DNA of 14,343 bases from Holophagaceae bacterium (GTDB lineage Bacteria; Acidobacteriota; Holophagae; Holophagales; Holophagaceae). Position 1 is the first letter of the stretch, and each line of letters starts with the position of its first letter. The stretch is from NCBI GenBank assembly GCA_003158505.1, contig PMJK01000023.1, positions 1 to 14,343 on the forward strand. Direction: 5' to 3'. The notes below the pieces were generated by a model. The model was not told the origin of the DNA. It worked only from the letters and a program-made list of their open reading frames with translations, and ran no database searches. Made by a program: the position numbers and the translations under genes. Of the stretch, positions 12,688 through 14,343 are shown in pieces.

Positions 12688-14074
12688 GCAGCAACCCCGG
12701 CAACAGCCCGGCCAGATCCCGGGGGAGCAGGCCCACACCGGGAAGCAGGTCCGCCGCGGCACCGTGGAACCAGGTCGCCGTGGCCGCTGCCTCCCGCATG
12801 GGCAGACCCTGGGCGCGGAATCCCGCCACCATGCCCGCCAGGAGGTCTCCGCAGCCGCCGGTCGCCATGCCGGGATGGCCCGTGGGATTGATCCACAGCT
12901 CATCCTGGGCCCCCCCGGCGATGATGCTCTGGGCCCCCTTGAGGATCAGGACGCCGGGCCGGCCCGTGGCCACCTGCCGGGCCTGGGCCAAACGCTCATC
13001 CATCAATAACGGACGAGGCAAGTTGAAGAGGCGGGCGAATTCTCCCGGATGTGGGGTGATGACCGTTCCCGGCCGCTCCATCCAGCGGTTCCCTTCCCCA
13101 GCCTTGAGGGCCGAGGCATCGACAATCAGGGGACCATCCCAGTCCGGAACCTGGGAGATGCCACCCGGCCCCACCAGGAGGACATCCGTCCCCTGAGGCA
13201 CCGATCCCTGCCAGGACCCCACCATAGCCTCCGGCACCTGGGCGGCGATCTCGGCGCGGACCTCGGGTTCAGTCAGGACGGTCACCAGACCTGCGCCAAC
13301 CCGCAGGGCTCCCAGCGCTGCCAGGACTGCGGCCCCGCTCATGCCCAAGCTGCCCGCGCGGATGACGACGTGTCCGAAGGTGCCCTTGTGGGCATTCCAG
13401 TCCCTCGGCTGAAGGAAGGGACGTTCCAGCACCTGCATGCCAGCCTTTGGTACCGAATCCAGTGGGATGGGGATGACCGTGATCTCTCCGCAACAGGCCC
13501 GGGCAGGGAGCAGGCCGTGGCAGACTTTGTGGGCGCCAAAGCAGGCAGTTCGTGTGGCATGCACGGCTTCACCTGGAATCTCCGCGGCGCTGGGGTCCAG
13601 GCCCGAGGGCAGATCCAGGGCCAGCGCCGCCAGGCCCGTAGCGTTCAGGGCCCGTACCCAGGTCAAGGCCGGACCGTCCAGGGGCCGCGTGGTGCCCAGA
13701 CCGAAGAGGCCGTCCACTACCCAGCCCCGCCAGGTGCGCATGAGCGCGGCGGGGTCCGGCGCCCCTTCGATCTCGCCGCCGAGGCCCTTCCAGAGACGGG
13801 CCTGGAGTGCCGCGTCGGCACGCCACTCCGGTTGGGCGAAGGGGGACCAGACCGTGACTTCCCGCCCCTGAAGCCGGGCCAGACGGGCCAGCGCCAGGGC
13901 ATCGCCACCATTGTTCCCGGGTCCCGCCAGTACTTGCAGCGGCTCACCCGGCGGGAGGAGCGCCAAGGCCCCGAGGGCCGCGTGCTCCTGAAGGACCAGC
14001 GACGGAATGCCCCAGCCCTCAATGGCCTGGCGCTCCGCAGCCCGCATTTCGTCGGCGGTGAGAAGAGGGATCAT
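12680..14074 (-). CDS. nnrD: Bifunctional NAD(P)H-hydrate epimerase / ADP-dependent dehydratase
   Basis: This 464-residue fusion repairs hydrated NADH and NADPH. The N-terminal epimerase domain (about 1-205, YjeF_N) shows GPGNNGGDAL (51-60), VVDGLFGLGT (119-128, D121) and LDLPSGLD (153-160). The C-terminal dehydratase (about 225-464, YjeF_C) shows KGTFGHVVIRAGSLGMSGAA (230-249), TPHPGEFARL (340-349), LKGAQSII (378-385) and NPTGHPGMATGGCGDLLAGM (396-415) with catalytic D410. It converts the R to the S hydrate and dehydrates the S form, with ADP in the usual bacterial enzyme. The epimerase N-terminus has QEHAALG where the family has MENAG, an oddity in an otherwise conserved site. ATG 14074 lies nine bases after the purN stop. 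Gene names vary (yjeF, nnr, nnrD/nnrE). Confidence 0.95.
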   Translation of the reverse strand: MIPLLTADEMRAAERQAIEGWGIPSLVLQEHAALGALALLPPGEPLQVLAGPGNNGGDALALARLARLQGREVTVWSPFAQPEWRADAALQARLWKGLGGEIEGAPDPAALMRTWRGWVVDGLFGLGTTRPLDGPALTWVRALNATGLAALALDLPSGLDPSAAEIPGEAVHATRTACFGAHKVCHGLLPARACCGEITVIPIPLDSVPKAGMQVLERPFLQPRDWNAHKGTFGHVVIRAGSLGMSGAAVLAALGALRVGAGLVTVLTEPEVRAEIAAQVPEAMVGSWQGSVPQGTDVLLVGPGGISQVPDWDGPLIVDASALKAGEGNRWMERPGTVITPHPGEFARLFNLPRPLLMDERLAQARQVATGRPGVLILKGAQSIIAGGAQDELWINPTGHPGMATGGCGDLLAGMVAGFRAQGLPMREAAATATWFHGAAADLLPGVGLLPRDLAGLLPGLLRA

Positions 14075-14083
14075 CCCGACAGT

Positions 14084-14343
14084 CTAGGACCGTTCCGCCA
14101 GATAGGCCGCGAGAGCCAACGGAAACAATTCCATTTCCACCGCGTAGACCCTCTTTTGCAGGTCCTCTGGTGTATCGCCCGGAAGGACCGGAACACGCAG
14201 CTGCTGGAGGATACGCCCGTGGTCGTACTCCCCATCCACCAGGTGGACGGTGGCGCCGGATTCAGCCTCTCCAGCTGCCAGCACGGCCTGGTGAACGTGC
14301 ATGCCATACATGCCCGGTCCGCCAAACTGCGGCAGCAGACCCG
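14084..14343 (-). CDS. purN: Phosphoribosylglycinamide formyltransferase PurN, C-terminal part
   Basis: This is the last 86 codons of a gene entering from beyond the right edge of the window. The partial frame starts GLLPQFGGPGMYGMHVH, which is the LLP-F-GGPGMYG segment of PurN just before the formyl-donor site, and continues with SGATVHLVDGEYDHG (conserved His and Asp loop), ILQQLRVPVLPGDTPEDL and a final helix. PurN adds the formyl group from 10-formyl-tetrahydrofolate to GAR in the third step of purine synthesis. The catalytic Asn and the N-terminal GAR site lie outside the window, but SGATVH and the D in LVDGEYDHG match the family. It is the first visible gene of the minus-strand block purN, NAD(P)H-hydrate repair, tsaE, rmuC, HNH. 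Confidence 0.93.
   Translation of the reverse strand, partial: GLLPQFGGPGMYGMHVHQAVLAAGEAESGATVHLVDGEYDHGRILQQLRVPVLPGDTPEDLQKRVYAVEMELFPLALAAYLAERS

Noticed and set aside
12246..12896. Long upstream extension of the rmuC frame
   Set aside because: It is Arg/Pro/Gly-rich sequence running through tsaE and the hydrate-repair gene in another frame; the real start opens the membrane helix at 12245.
12688..12903. Upstream extension of the tsaE frame
   Set aside because: It lies inside the hydrate-repair gene and is low-complexity; the GTG overlap at 12687 gives the family-normal length.
1..14343. CRISPR arrays, insertion sequences, rRNA or tRNA genes
   Set aside because: No regularly spaced direct repeats, transposase frames or conserved RNA gene motifs were found by reading both strands.

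Overview
The window is a compact chromosomal segment from a GC-rich Gram-negative-type bacterium. It carries seventeen protein genes, about one per 850 bases, most spaced by a few bases or overlapping. No rRNA, tRNA, CRISPR array, transposase or phage gene is visible. The gene set fits Acidobacteriota, possibly class Holophagae (Geothrix/Holophaga relatives): a menaquinone-type UbiA prenyltransferase, a bactofilin next to an M23 peptidase, a soluble FHA-GAF histidine kinase and the non-mevalonate isoprenoid pathway. That placement is inference from gene content and composition, not a database result.

Left part (1-2471, + strand). The 3' end of a ComEA-type helix-hairpin-helix gene overlaps by four bases a UbiA-family prenyltransferase gene. 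The first ~25 residues of that prenyltransferase look like a type IV prepilin leader and helix instead of a normal UbiA first helix. Next come a membrane-anchored M23 (LytM) peptidase and a bactofilin, a known partnership for localised cell-wall remodelling. The bactofilin gene runs almost into the convergent ruvB gene (2482-3495, - strand).

Middle part (3604-7357, + strand). An FHA-GAF-histidine kinase gene is translationally coupled to ispF. Then follow a small putative lipoprotein, a CX5CX2C [2Fe-2S] ferredoxin and a membrane-anchored alpha/beta hydrolase, the last three spaced by 2 bases or overlapping. Three junctions in the window use the same GTGA start/stop overlap.

Minus-strand block 1 (7364-10048). 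A CsgG-like secreted protein lies downstream of an HU/IHF-type DNA-binding protein gene, probably as one transcript. A strong intrinsic terminator separates them from the upstream pepA gene for an M17 leucyl aminopeptidase. A 363-base gene-free stretch (10049-10411) follows. It holds a markedly AT-rich pepA-proximal part and three separate perfect inverted repeats, and is the least explained DNA here.

Minus-strand block 2 (10412-14343). In transcription order this reads purN (cut by the window edge), a bifunctional NAD(P)H-hydrate repair enzyme, tsaE, rmuC and a small HNH endonuclease-fold protein. The first four are nearly contiguous and look like a housekeeping and repair operon.

Most of the window is conventional. 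The parts most worth a second look are the prepilin-like start of the prenyltransferase, the structured intergenic stretch at 10049-10411, the M23/bactofilin pair, the FHA-GAF kinase coupled to ispF, and the lipoprotein-ferredoxin-hydrolase cluster.
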